Assembly: GCA_963813495.1 (NCBI GenBank)
Contig: CAWEZC010000010.1
Location: forward strand, 62,001 to 126,000
Source of the DNA: JACVRW01 sp963813495
GTDB taxonomy: Bacteria; Actinomycetota; Thermoleophilia; Solirubrobacterales; Thermoleophilaceae
Direction of reading: 5' to 3'
DNA: 64,000 nucleotides
Part shown: positions 16,590 to 24,809 of the stretch, in pieces
Position numbering within the stretch: position 1 is the first letter of the stretch
Layout: each line of letters begins with the position of its first letter
The notes under the pieces: generated by a model
The model's database searches: none
Told to the model about the DNA's origin: nothing
What the model saw: the letters and a program-made list of their open reading frames with translations, nothing else
Program-made: the position numbers and the translations under genes

Positions 16590-17510
16590 GTGGACATGGC
16601 CGCGGCTGAGTTCCGGGAGCTCTTCGACGCGGTCTCGAATTGGGACCGTTGGGGCGACGACGCGGAGCGTGGCGCCCTCAACCATCTGACCCCCGAACGG
16701 ACCGCTGCGGCAGCACGGCTGGTTCGGAGCGGCATCACGGTCACTCTGAGCCGGCCGCTGAGGACCGACGTCGGCGTCGACCTGCCCGAGCCGGCGGACC
16801 ACCACATGACCATGCTGACCGACGTGGACATCGGATCGGGATCCCTGCGCTTCGCGAAGGACTACGTGGGCGTCGACTACCACAACGACGGCCACACTCA
16901 CATCGACGCCTTCTGCCACGTGGCGTTCGACGGCTTCTTATACGGCGGCCAGCCGGCTGAGTCCGTTACCGCCGATGGCGCCTCCACGGGCGCGGTAGAG
17001 GTCCTCAGGGACGGCCTGGTGGGCCGCGGTGTCCTGCTGGACGTGCCGAAGGTGCGTGGGGTCCCCTGGATCGAGCCCGGCGATCACATCTTCCGCGCGG
17101 ATCTCGAGGCGGCCGAGCGCCGCCAGGGGGTGACCGTGGGGGCAGGCGACATCCTGCTCGTCCGCACCGGCCATTCGCGCCGGCAGGCGGAGCTCGAGCC
17201 GTGGGACACACCCGCGGCCAAGGCCGGTCTGCACCCCACGGCCGCGTCGTTCCTGGCCGAGCGGGAGGTCGCGGCCCTCGGCTCGGACGGCAACAGCGAC
17301 ACCGCCCCGAGCACGACGGAAGGGGTGGCGTTCCCAATTCATGTCCTGGCCCTGAACGCGATGGGGGTCCACCTGCTCGACTACCTCCAGTTCGAGGACG
17401 TCGTGCACCAGTGCGAGGCGGCCGGCCGCTGGGAGTTTCTGTTCACGACCGCTCCCCTGCGGATCGTCCGGGGCACGGGGTCCCCGGTCAACCCCACCGC
17501 GGTCTTCTGA
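16590..17510 (+). CDS. cyclase-family metal-dependent hydrolase (kynurenine-formamidase-like fold)
   Basis: A 306-residue member of the cyclase family (PF04199), metal-dependent amidohydrolases that include kynurenine formamidase. The metal-binding motif is YHNDGHTHIDAFCHV near residues 95-110 (family H-x-G-T-H-x-D, here with HTHID). Other family segments are the opening WGDDAERGALNHLTP and AGDILLVRTGHS near 190. The GTG at 16590 is chosen because a -10 box lies 6 bases before it; ATG 16596 is possible. It is followed 8 bases later by an exporter, suggesting one makes or degrades what the other moves. Controlled from dyad A by position. Confidence 0.8.
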   Translation: MDMAAAEFRELFDAVSNWDRWGDDAERGALNHLTPERTAAAARLVRSGITVTLSRPLRTDVGVDLPEPADHHMTMLTDVDIGSGSLRFAKDYVGVDYHNDGHTHIDAFCHVAFDGFLYGGQPAESVTADGASTGAVEVLRDGLVGRGVLLDVPKVRGVPWIEPGDHIFRADLEAAERRQGVTVGAGDILLVRTGHSRRQAELEPWDTPAAKAGLHPTAASFLAEREVAALGSDGNSDTAPSTTEGVAFPIHVLALNAMGVHLLDYLQFEDVVHQCEAAGRWEFLFTTAPLRIVRGTGSPVNPTAVF

Positions 17511-17518
17511 GGTGAGCC

Positions 17519-19114
17519 ATGGCGTCCACAGCTGATACCTCGACCGCGCCCGCGCGGGCGCGGCTCGTCCTCCTGTCGCTCATTCTCGTGGCGGCCGTCG
17601 CGAACCTCAACCTGGCCGTGGCCAACGTCGCCCTGCCGGATATCGGCAAGGCCTTCGATGCCGGGCAGACGGCGCTGAACCTCGTGGCCGTGGGCTACTC
17701 GCTCGGTCTCGCCGCCTCGGTGCTCTATCTCGGCGCCCTCGGTGACCGCTACGGGCGCAAGCGGATGCTGCTGCTGGGCACCGGCCTGGCGATCCCGGCC
17801 TCGTTGGTGGCCGCGCTGGCGCCCTCCATCGAGGTGCTGTTTGGGGCGCGACTGTTCGGTGGGCTGGCGGCGGGGATGGCCTATCCCACCACGCTTGCCC
17901 TGATCACCGCGCTGTGGTCCGGCTCGGCCCGCACGCACTCGATCGCGCTCTGGTCCGCGCTCGGTGGCGCGATCTCGGCGCTCGGCCCGTTGCTTGCGGG
18001 TGCCCTGCTCACGGGCTTCGAATGGGGCTCGGTCTTCGTGATCAGCCTCCCGCTCGCAGTGGTAGCCCTGTACCTGGCGTTCCGGTACGTCCCGGCGCAC
18101 GTCAACGAGGCGACCGATCCGGTGGACAACCTCGGGGGCATCCTCTCGGTCCTGCTGGTGGCCGCGCTGGTGCTGGCCATCAACTTCGCCCCGGTCCCCA
18201 ACGAGGGGGCGGTCGCAATTGGCCTGGGCGCGGTCGCGCTCGCGGCCACGGCGGCCTTTGTACTGAGGCAGAGGCGGGCCAGGACGCCGCTCTACGACCT
18301 CGATGTGGCCGGCCGCCGGACCTTCTGGGTGGCTGCGCTGGCCGGCATCATCGTGTTCGGCACGCTCATGGGGGCGATGTTCGTAGGCCAGCAGTTCCTG
18401 CAGAACGTGCTCGCCTACTCCACGCTCGATGCCGGGCTCGCCATCCTCCCCGCGGCCGTCTGCATGGTCATCGTCGCGCCCCGCTCGGCGAAGCTCGTCA
18501 ACGCGCGCGGCGCACGACTGACTCTGCTGATCGGCTACGCCTTCTGCCTGTTGGGCTTTCTGGCCATGCTCCTGCTCTGGAAGGAGGACATCTCCTACTG
18601 GAAGGTCGGACTCGCCTATGCCCTAATCGGCACCGGGGTGGGGTTTGCGGGCACCCCCGCATCGCACTCGCTCACGGGCTCGGTACCGGTTCGGCGGGCC
18701 GGCATGGCCTCGGGGACCGCCGACCTGCAGCGCGACCTCGGCGGCGCGATCATGCAGTCGATCCTCGGAGCAGTGCTCACGGCCGGGTACGCGGCAGCCG
18801 TGGGAGCGGCGATCGCGGGGTCGCCCGACCAGGACAAGATCAGCGATCAGGTGCAGGGGGAGTTGACCAAGTCCTTCTCGAGCGCCGCGGAGACGGCGGA
18901 GCGGTACCCGCAGTACGAGAGCCAGATCATCGCCGCCGCCAAGTCGTCCTTCCTGCAGGGCGACGACTGGGCCTACGGGGCCGGGATCGTAGCCATCCTG
19001 ATCGGCGCGGTGATCGTCTTCTTCCTCTTCCCGAAGCAGGAGAAGGAGGAAGAGCTGCTCGCCCAGTACGAGGCCGAAGACGCGGCGCCCGCCCCCACCG
19101 AGCAGCCGGCGTGA
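17519..19114 (+). CDS. MFS exporter, DHA2-like (14-TM)
   Basis: A 531-residue multidrug-type exporter with about 14 hydrophobic segments. The first helix has LNLAVANVALPDIGKAF, where the usual aspartate of LDxTVVNVALP is replaced by asparagine/alanine. Motif A is GALGDRYGRKRM near residue 75. There is a charged C-terminal tail rich in E, D and A. It starts 8 bases after the cyclase stop with a GAGGTGAG Shine-Dalgarno, so the two form an operon. The altered helix-1 motif separates it from the exporter at 3965. Confidence 0.85.
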   Translation: MASTADTSTAPARARLVLLSLILVAAVANLNLAVANVALPDIGKAFDAGQTALNLVAVGYSLGLAASVLYLGALGDRYGRKRMLLLGTGLAIPASLVAALAPSIEVLFGARLFGGLAAGMAYPTTLALITALWSGSARTHSIALWSALGGAISALGPLLAGALLTGFEWGSVFVISLPLAVVALYLAFRYVPAHVNEATDPVDNLGGILSVLLVAALVLAINFAPVPNEGAVAIGLGAVALAATAAFVLRQRRARTPLYDLDVAGRRTFWVAALAGIIVFGTLMGAMFVGQQFLQNVLAYSTLDAGLAILPAAVCMVIVAPRSAKLVNARGARLTLLIGYAFCLLGFLAMLLLWKEDISYWKVGLAYALIGTGVGFAGTPASHSLTGSVPVRRAGMASGTADLQRDLGGAIMQSILGAVLTAGYAAAVGAAIAGSPDQDKISDQVQGELTKSFSSAAETAERYPQYESQIIAAAKSSFLQGDDWAYGAGIVAILIGAVIVFFLFPKQEKEEELLAQYEAEDAAPAPTEQPA

Positions 19115-19137
19115 TCGTGCGTCTGATGACCTGACGG

Positions 19138-20085
19138 TTAGGCCACCGGCGTCGCCGGCTCACGGCCCTCGAGCACGGCGATCACGTTCTCTGCGCACAG
19201 TCGCGCCATTGCCTTCCGCGTGGCGCCCGTGGCCGACCCGATGTGAGGGAGCAGCACGGTGTTGGGGAGCTGCCGCAATGCGGCCGGCACGTTGGGCTCG
19301 TCCTCGTACACGTCAAGACCCGCGGCGCCGAGCCTACCGTCACGCAGGGCATCGACCAGCGCGCCGGTGTCCACCACTGCTCCGCGGCTGGTGTTGACCA
19401 GGATCGCTCCCTGCTTCATCCGGGCGAGAGCCCTGGCATCGATCAGATGCCTGGTTGCGCCCGTGAGTGGCACATGGAGGCTTACGTAGTCGGCGATTCC
19501 GAGCAGGGCGTCGAGCTCGTAACGGCCGGCGCCCGCCGGCGCCGCCGAGGCGGAGCGCGCCGCGTAGAGCAGCCGCACGCCGAACGGCGCCAGCAGCTCC
19601 GCGACGCGGCGGGCTATCCGGCCGAAGCCCACGAGGCCGACGGTCGCGCCGGCCAGTTCGCACCCCAGGAAGCGCTCCGTGTTACCGGGCCAGCGTCCGC
19701 CGCGCACCATCGAGTCGGCTTCGGTGATGCGCCGCCCGGCGGCCAGCATCAGGGCCACCGCGAGTTCCGCCGTCGCGCCCGTCAGCACGTCCGGCGTGTT
19801 GGTGACCCTCACTCCGCGCGCACGGGCGGCCTCGAGATCGATGTTGTCGTAGCCCACGCCGAAGCTCGCAATGACCTGGAGGGAGCCGCCCGCCGCGTCC
19901 AGCAGCTCCGCGTCCACCGGGATGCTCGTGTCAGCCACGATCGCCTGGGCGCCGGCAGCGTGCTCGGCGAGCCAGGTACGGACGGCCGGACCGTCGCCGG
20001 ACTCCACGCTGAAGCGTTCGCTGAGCGGCTCGAGACCTGCGCTCGGCAGGTCGCATGCTACGACCACTCTGACTCTCGTCGCCAT
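19138..20085 (-). CDS. D-2-hydroxyacid dehydrogenase (phosphoglycerate/hydroxypyruvate/glyoxylate type)
   Basis: NAD(P)-dependent D-2-hydroxyacid dehydrogenase of 315 residues. Seen: IASFGVGYDNIDLEAARARG near 75, the cofactor loop TVGLVGFGRIARRVAELL near 145, the catalytic arginine in VNTSRGAVVDTGALVDAL near 235, and the histidine in LLPHIGSATGATR near 283. The order and spacing match glyoxylate/hydroxypyruvate reductases; no ACT domain is present, so it is not a full-length SerA. ATG 20085 is chosen because a -10 box (TACGGT, 20104-20099) lies 13 bases upstream. It is divergent from the gadB operon and shares dyad F. Confidence 0.87.
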   Translation of the reverse strand: MATRVRVVVACDLPSAGLEPLSERFSVESGDGPAVRTWLAEHAAGAQAIVADTSIPVDAELLDAAGGSLQVIASFGVGYDNIDLEAARARGVRVTNTPDVLTGATAELAVALMLAAGRRITEADSMVRGGRWPGNTERFLGCELAGATVGLVGFGRIARRVAELLAPFGVRLLYAARSASAAPAGAGRYELDALLGIADYVSLHVPLTGATRHLIDARALARMKQGAILVNTSRGAVVDTGALVDALRDGRLGAAGLDVYEDEPNVPAALRQLPNTVLLPHIGSATGATRKAMARLCAENVIAVLEGREPATPVA

Positions 20086-20125
20086 CGGCTCGCGGGCCAC
20101 CGTAGCTGCAGGCGGCGCCCGGCGC

Positions 20126-20144
20126 TTCACCCGAACGGGGGGAT
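20126..20144. promoter_or_regulatory. regulatory dyad F, bidirectional, between dehydrogenase and gadB operons
   Basis: TTCACCC-GAACG-GGGGGAT; the left half is perfect and the right half has two mismatches to the consensus. Facing right, 22 bases lead to TAACGT (20167-20172). Facing left, 21 bases lead to TACGGT (20104-20099). Both -10 boxes thus sit at the same distance as at the other copies, which suggests one site serving two promoters. Confidence 0.65.
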
Positions 20145-20179
20145 GCAGGTTGCGAGCCCGGGCGGATAACGTCGCCCCT

Positions 20180-20200
20180 GTGAACGGGATGCGGCCTTGA
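20180..20200 (+). CDS. possible six-codon leader peptide overlapping the next start
   Basis: GTG at 20180 lies 7 bases after the -10 box TAACGT and reads MNGMRP then TGA (20198-20200). The TTG start of the membrane protein overlaps that stop (TTGA). The arrangement is that of a leaderless mini-ORF translationally coupled to a gene lacking its own Shine-Dalgarno. It could equally be chance, with the ribosome simply starting at TTG. Confidence 0.35.
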   Translation: MNGMRP

Positions 20201-20889
20201 TCGGCCATTCACTCGCCGTTGCGCACCGGCAGCCCGCGCGCGCGGGCTGGGATCTGTGGATCGCCCTCGGCTTCGCCATCGGGTCCGCCTGCTTCTTCAT
20301 CGCCCCGTTCCCGGGATTCGTGCAGCTCGTCGGGCCCGGGGCCGACGGGGTCGTCTTCTTCGCCGGCTCCATCTTCTTCACGCTCGCGGCCGGCCTCGAG
20401 GTCCGTGAGGCCACCCTGAGGCGAGGCGCCCGCTGGGGCGCCGACCCTTCCTGGTGGAGCGCCGCGATCCAGTTCCTGGGAACCCTCTGGTTCAACGTGG
20501 ACACCTTCGACGCGATGGAGACCGGACTGTCGACCCAGCAGGAGGATCGCCTGGTCTGGGGCCCGGACCTCATCGGGTCGGGTTGCTTCCTGATATCGGG
20601 TGTCCTGGCCTACCGGGTGGCGAGCGGCCCGGGCCTGCGACCGCTTCGCCGCGACCGCGAGTGGAAGATGGCCACCGTCAACCTCGTCGGCTGCGTGCTG
20701 TTCGGGATCTCTGCGATCGCTGCCTACGTGGTGCCCGCGAGCGGCTCGATCCTCGACCTCGCCGCCGCCAACTGGACCACCGCTCTCGGCGCGGCGTGCT
20801 TCTTCGCCGGCGCCCTGATGCTTCTGCCCCGAAGGCACGCGGAGACTCCGCGCGCCGCTACTGGCCCCGTCGTCTCCAAGGAGGCATGA
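20197..20889 (+). CDS. six-helix membrane protein (YrhK-like)
   Basis: A 230-residue integral membrane protein with six hydrophobic segments, beginning WDLWIALGFAIGSACFFIAP and ending NWTTALGAACFFAGALMLLP. Conserved-looking loops include WFNVDTFDAM and EWKMATVNLVGC. Similarity to the YrhK-like domain family is my impression from the segment pattern; its function is unknown. Start is TTG at 20197, coupled to a possible leader peptide. The gene ends 1 base before gadB, and a GGAGG in its last codons serves gadB. Genes here may cooperate in acid or low-oxygen stress, judged only from the neighbour. Confidence 0.7.
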   Translation: MIGHSLAVAHRQPARAGWDLWIALGFAIGSACFFIAPFPGFVQLVGPGADGVVFFAGSIFFTLAAGLEVREATLRRGARWGADPSWWSAAIQFLGTLWFNVDTFDAMETGLSTQQEDRLVWGPDLIGSGCFLISGVLAYRVASGPGLRPLRRDREWKMATVNLVGCVLFGISAIAAYVVPASGSILDLAAANWTTALGAACFFAGALMLLPRRHAETPRAATGPVVSKEA

Positions 20890-20890
20890 C

Positions 20891-22318
20891 ATGCCGCACA
20901 ACGATCAGCCCCCCGCCACACCGGCCCCTTCCGAGGGCGCGATCACCCTCAGCCATCAGCTGGAGGAGTTGGCACATCAGTTCGGGAACCGCTTCCTGCT
21001 CCAGCCGGCGCCCGACAACGCGCTGCCGGAGCACGGGATGCCTGCCGTCGACGCCATGCGGCTGATCGGCGAGGAACTCGTGCTCGACGGGATCCCCATG
21101 CGCAACCTGGCCACCTTCGTGACCACCTGGATGGAGCCCGAGGCCCAGCGGGTGATCGCCGAGAACCTGCACCGCAACTTCATCGATCACGCCGAGTATC
21201 CGCAGACCGCCGAGATCGAGCAGCGCTGCATCCGCATGCTGGCCGACCTCTTCCACGCACCGGGGGAGACCACCGGTGCGCGAACACAGGGCTCCTCCGA
21301 GGCGATCATGCTAGGGGCTCTCTCGCTCAAGTGGAAGTGGCGCGGACGGCGCGAGAAGGCGGGCAAGGACACCAGCAACCCGAACCTCATCTTCGGCGGT
21401 GACGTGCACGTGGTGTGGGAGAAGTTCTGCCGCTACTTCGACGTCGAGCCGCGCATAATCCCGCTCCAGAAGGACAAGTACACGATCGGCCCGGAGGACG
21501 TCGAACCCCACATCGACGAGAACACGATCGGCGTCGCGGCGGTTCTCGGCACCACGTTCACCGGCCATGCCGACGACATCGTCGGTATCAACGACCTGCT
21601 CGTGCGCCTCAAGAACGAGCGGGGGCTCGACGTCCCGCTCCACGTGGACGGCGCCAGCGGCGCGTTCGTATGGCCGTTCCTCTATCCCCACTCGGAGTGG
21701 GACTTCCGCCTCGAGCAGGTTCGCTCGATCAACGCGTCGGGCCACAAGTTCGGGCTCGTCTATCCCGGTATCGGCTGGCTGATCTTCCGCGAGCGCAGCG
21801 ACCTGCCCGAGGACCTCGTGTTCTACGAGAACTACCTGGGCAAGACCGACGCCACCTTCACGCTCAACTTCTCCACGGGATCGGCCATGGTGCTGGCCCA
21901 GTACTACAACTTCGTCCGCTTCGGGCGAAACGGGTATCAGTTCATCATGGAGACGATGCAGGCCAACACCCGTGCGCTGGCCAAGCGGATCGCAGACATC
22001 GGCAAGTTCAGCCTGATCGGCGACGGTGAGGAGCAGCTGCCGCTGGTGGCCTTCCAGCTCGCGGAGGAACTCGACTACGACGAGTTCGACATCGCCTCCC
22101 AACTCGCCGCCGAGCGGGGGTGGATGGTGCCCGCCTACACGCTGCCGCCGAACGCGGACCACATCAAGATGATGCGCGCGCTCGTCAAGCTGACGCTCGG
22201 CCACACGCTGACGACCACGCTCGCCGACGACATCGCGCAGGCCTGCGAGACGCTCGACGAGAAGGGTGGGCTCCACGAGATCGACCGCCAGCGGGTGAGG
22301 ACGGGGACGGGGTATTGA
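20891..22318 (+). CDS. gadB: glutamate decarboxylase
   Basis: PLP-dependent decarboxylase converting glutamate to GABA and CO2, consuming a proton. The 475 residues match full length. Seen: NFIDHAEYPQTAEIEQRC near 97, the substrate loop GARTQGSSEAIMLGALSLKW near 130, HVDGASGAF near 252, and the PLP-lysine K286 in SINASGHKFGLVYPG. AAGGAGG ends 6 bases before the ATG. It is second in an operon from dyad F, followed by a formylglycine-generating enzyme with a TTGA overlap. No glutamate/GABA antiporter is adjacent, so internal acid resistance or a GABA shunt role is open. Confidence 0.93.
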   Translation: MPHNDQPPATPAPSEGAITLSHQLEELAHQFGNRFLLQPAPDNALPEHGMPAVDAMRLIGEELVLDGIPMRNLATFVTTWMEPEAQRVIAENLHRNFIDHAEYPQTAEIEQRCIRMLADLFHAPGETTGARTQGSSEAIMLGALSLKWKWRGRREKAGKDTSNPNLIFGGDVHVVWEKFCRYFDVEPRIIPLQKDKYTIGPEDVEPHIDENTIGVAAVLGTTFTGHADDIVGINDLLVRLKNERGLDVPLHVDGASGAFVWPFLYPHSEWDFRLEQVRSINASGHKFGLVYPGIGWLIFRERSDLPEDLVFYENYLGKTDATFTLNFSTGSAMVLAQYYNFVRFGRNGYQFIMETMQANTRALAKRIADIGKFSLIGDGEEQLPLVAFQLAEELDYDEFDIASQLAAERGWMVPAYTLPPNADHIKMMRALVKLTLGHTLTTTLADDIAQACETLDEKGGLHEIDRQRVRTGTGY

Positions 22319-23163
22319 CGGAGCCGGTTCTGCTCGAGGGGGGCGACTTCCTCATGGGCAACGCCGGCGCCTACGCGTATCCGGATGACGGCGAGGGGCC
22401 GGTGCGTCGGATTCGGCTTGATGCCTTCCGGATTGATCCGTGCGCCGTGTCGAACGCCGAGTTCGGCCGTTTCGCCGAGGAGACGGGCCATGTGACCGAG
22501 GCGGAGGGCTTCGGCTGGTCGTTCGTGTTTGCCGGGCTGCTGCCGGACGACTTTCCCGATACGCGCGGCGTGGCCCACGCGCCGTGGTGGCGCGAGGTGG
22601 AGCTGGCCGACTGGCGCCACCCGGAGGGCCCGCAGTCGGATCTCGCAGGCCGGGGCGAGCACCCCGTGGTCCACGTGAGCTGGAACGACGCGCAGGCGTA
22701 CTGCGACTGGTCGGACAAGCGCCTGCCCAGCGAGGCCGAATGGGAGTACGCGGCACGCGGGGGGCTGAGCGGCAAGGTGTTTCCCTGGGGGGATGAGCTC
22801 GAACCGGGGGGCGAGCACCGGATGAACGTCTGGCAGGGCGCCTTTCCCGGCGAGAACACGGTCGGCGACGGCTTCTACGCCACCTGCCCGGTCGAGGCGT
22901 TCACGCCCAACGGCTTCGGGTTACACAACATGACCGGCAATGTCTGGGAGTGGTGCTCGGACTGGTTTCACCCCGACTTCCACACCCGCGACAGGCGCAC
23001 CAACCCGCAGGGGCCACGGCGCGGCACCAATCGCTCGACCCGGGGCGGTTCCTACCTGTGCCACCACTCCTACTGCCGCCGCTACAGAGTCGCAGCGCGC
23101 AACTCCCTTGAGCCCGGCTCCACCACCGGCAACACGGGCTTTCGCTGCGCGCGCGACGCGTGA
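22315..23163 (+). CDS. formylglycine-generating enzyme (sulfatase-activating, SUMF1/FGE type)
   Basis: Oxidises a cysteine in C-x-P-x-R of sulfatases to formylglycine, which the sulfatases need for activity. The 282 residues show the FGE fold markers: EGGDFLMGN, VHVSWNDAQAYCDW near 120, RLPSEAEWEYAARGG near 138, NMTGNVWEWCSDWF near 205, and the active-site pair in RGGSYLCHHSYCRRYR (C249, C254). Both catalytic cysteines and the downstream NTGFRCARD are intact. That marks true FGE and not the cysteine-lacking relatives EgtB or PvdO. Start is TTG overlapping the gadB stop. A sulfatase with the target motif lies at 50416-52785. Confidence 0.88.
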   Translation: MTEPVLLEGGDFLMGNAGAYAYPDDGEGPVRRIRLDAFRIDPCAVSNAEFGRFAEETGHVTEAEGFGWSFVFAGLLPDDFPDTRGVAHAPWWREVELADWRHPEGPQSDLAGRGEHPVVHVSWNDAQAYCDWSDKRLPSEAEWEYAARGGLSGKVFPWGDELEPGGEHRMNVWQGAFPGENTVGDGFYATCPVEAFTPNGFGLHNMTGNVWEWCSDWFHPDFHTRDRRTNPQGPRRGTNRSTRGGSYLCHHSYCRRYRVAARNSLEPGSTTGNTGFRCARDA

Positions 23164-23284
23164 CTGAAGAGCGCTAGCTGCTCACCGAGAGCGAGGTAGA
23201 GCGCCACCGGCACGCCGGGACCCGAGCATGTGGTTGTTGGTCGATCCGTCGACAGTCGCCGACTGCTGCACCACACCCGGGAAG

Positions 23285-23303
23285 ATCATCCCGTCGGGGT
23301 GAT
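23285..23303. promoter_or_regulatory. regulatory dyad D upstream of cydABDC
   Basis: ATCATCC-CGTCG-GGGTGAT, a perfect 7+7 inverted repeat with R/Y matches, lying 75 bases before cydA. The -10 candidate at the standard 21-base distance is GATGAT (23325-23330), a poor box, so this promoter would depend strongly on an activator. An extra GGATGAT half-site (23324-23330) lies downstream. The rest of the 215-base gap before cydA holds no gene I can support. Confidence 0.6.
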
Positions 23304-23378
23304 GCCCTGCGCCCGGCCATTTCGGATGATCCGGGCGCCTGGCATCTGATCTCAGGCGGCTCTCGTGCCCTATCAGCC

Positions 23379-24806
23379 ATGACTATCGAGCCCACCTTCC
23401 TCGATCTCTCGGCGGACGCAGTCGACCTCTCGCGGGTGCAGTTTGCCCTGACGTCCCTCTACCACTTCGTCTTCGTCCCGCTGACGCTCGGCCTGGCCCC
23501 GTTCGTGGCGTTCATGCAGACGCGCTGGTACCGCACCGGCGATGAGAATTGGCTGCGCCTGACGCGCTTCTTCGGCACGCTACTGCTCATCAACTTCGCG
23601 ATCGGGGCCGCGACCGGCCTCGTGCAGGAGTTTCAGTTCGGGATGAACTGGTCGGCCTTCTCGGTCTTCGTCGGCGACGCGGTCGGTCCCGCGATTGCGA
23701 TCGAGGGTCTCGGCGCGTTCTTCCTCGAGTCCACGTTCCTCGGCCTTTGGGTCTTCGGCTGGTTCCGGCTGTCCCCAAAGCTGCACCTCGTCACGATCTA
23801 CCTCGTCTGGCTCGCGACGTGGGCCTCGGCGTACTTCATCATCGCCTTCAACTCCTGGATGCAGCACCCGATCGGCTACGAGCTCAACGGGCAGACCGGG
23901 CGGGCCGAGGCCACGAACTTCATCGACATCCTGTTTCAGGGTTTCGCGGTCGTCGCCTGGGTCCACGTCATCCTCGCCGGCCTGATGGTCGGGGCCTTTC
24001 TCGTCCTCGGCGTCTCGTGCTGGCACCTCTGGCGTAAGCGCAACGTCGAGCTCTTCGGCATGACGGCCAGGCTTGCGGTGATCGTCGCGATCCCCGTCTC
24101 GCTCCTGAACCTGGGCGTCGGCAGCGAGTTCGGAGTGGTCGTCACCGACGTCCAGCCGATGAAGATCTCGGCGACCGAGGCGTTGTGGGAAACCGAGCAG
24201 CCGGCGGCATTCTCGCTCATCCAGATCGGTGGGTTCTCGGCGAGCGACCCGACGCCGTCGTTCGATATCGAGGTGCCGCGCCTCCTGTCGTTCCTCTCGA
24301 CCAACTCCCTCGACGGCAAGGTGGTTGGCATCAACGAGCTTCAGCGGCAGGCCGCGCAGCAATACGGGCCGGGCAACTACATACCGAACGTCGAGCTCGT
24401 CTACTGGAGCATGCGCGCTATGGCCTATCTGGGCAGCCTGTCCGCCGTCCTCGCGCTCTGGGGCGGCTGGCTGCTACGCAAGCGCCGGCTCGAGGGCGCG
24501 ACCTGGTTCCACCGCGCGGCTGTGGCGGGGATCGCGCTGCCGTTCCTGGCGGCTTTCGCCGGATGGATCCTCACCGAGGCCGGCCGGCAGCCGTGGGTCG
24601 TGTACGGCCTGTTGAAGACGGCCGATGCCGTGTCCCCGTCGGTCTCGACTACGACTGCGGCCCTCAGCCTGGGCTCGTTCGCCCTGCTGTACCTCGTGCT
24701 CGGCGGCCTTTACGTCTGGCTCATGCGCCGCCACGCCCGGCTGGACCCGCCCGAGGTCGAGCGCGAGGATCGTGCGCGGCCCTCCGCTCCGGCAGCGGGG
24801 TACTGA
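23379..24806 (+). CDS. cydA: cytochrome bd ubiquinol/menaquinol oxidase subunit I
   Basis: Quinol-oxidising, high-oxygen-affinity terminal oxidase subunit carrying hemes b558, b595 and d in the plasma membrane. The 475 residues have about nine helices. Histidine 29 in SLYHFVFVPLTLG matches the heme b595/d-site ligand near the N-terminus. GFSASDPTPSF lies in the periplasmic Q-loop region, which is short, as in actinobacterial and Firmicute enzymes. The signature GWILTEAGRQPWVVYG is near 393-408. First gene of cydA-cydB-cydD-cydC, downstream of dyad D. Confidence 0.95.
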   Translation: MTIEPTFLDLSADAVDLSRVQFALTSLYHFVFVPLTLGLAPFVAFMQTRWYRTGDENWLRLTRFFGTLLLINFAIGAATGLVQEFQFGMNWSAFSVFVGDAVGPAIAIEGLGAFFLESTFLGLWVFGWFRLSPKLHLVTIYLVWLATWASAYFIIAFNSWMQHPIGYELNGQTGRAEATNFIDILFQGFAVVAWVHVILAGLMVGAFLVLGVSCWHLWRKRNVELFGMTARLAVIVAIPVSLLNLGVGSEFGVVVTDVQPMKISATEALWETEQPAAFSLIQIGGFSASDPTPSFDIEVPRLLSFLSTNSLDGKVVGINELQRQAAQQYGPGNYIPNVELVYWSMRAMAYLGSLSAVLALWGGWLLRKRRLEGATWFHRAAVAGIALPFLAAFAGWILTEAGRQPWVVYGLLKTADAVSPSVSTTTAALSLGSFALLYLVLGGLYVWLMRRHARLDPPEVEREDRARPSAPAAGY

Positions 24807-24809
24807 GCG

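Noticed and set aside
22315..23163. Reading the FGE-fold gene as ergothioneine synthase EgtB, given the EgtC-like amidotransferase at 29815
   Set aside because: The protein has the FGE cysteine pair and lacks the N-terminal DinB-like iron domain of EgtB; no egtA or egtD gene is present.
23082..23276. Short minus-strand frame between FGE and cydA
   Set aside because: Half of it is antisense to the conserved FGE C-terminus and the rest shows no motif; there is no ribosome site.
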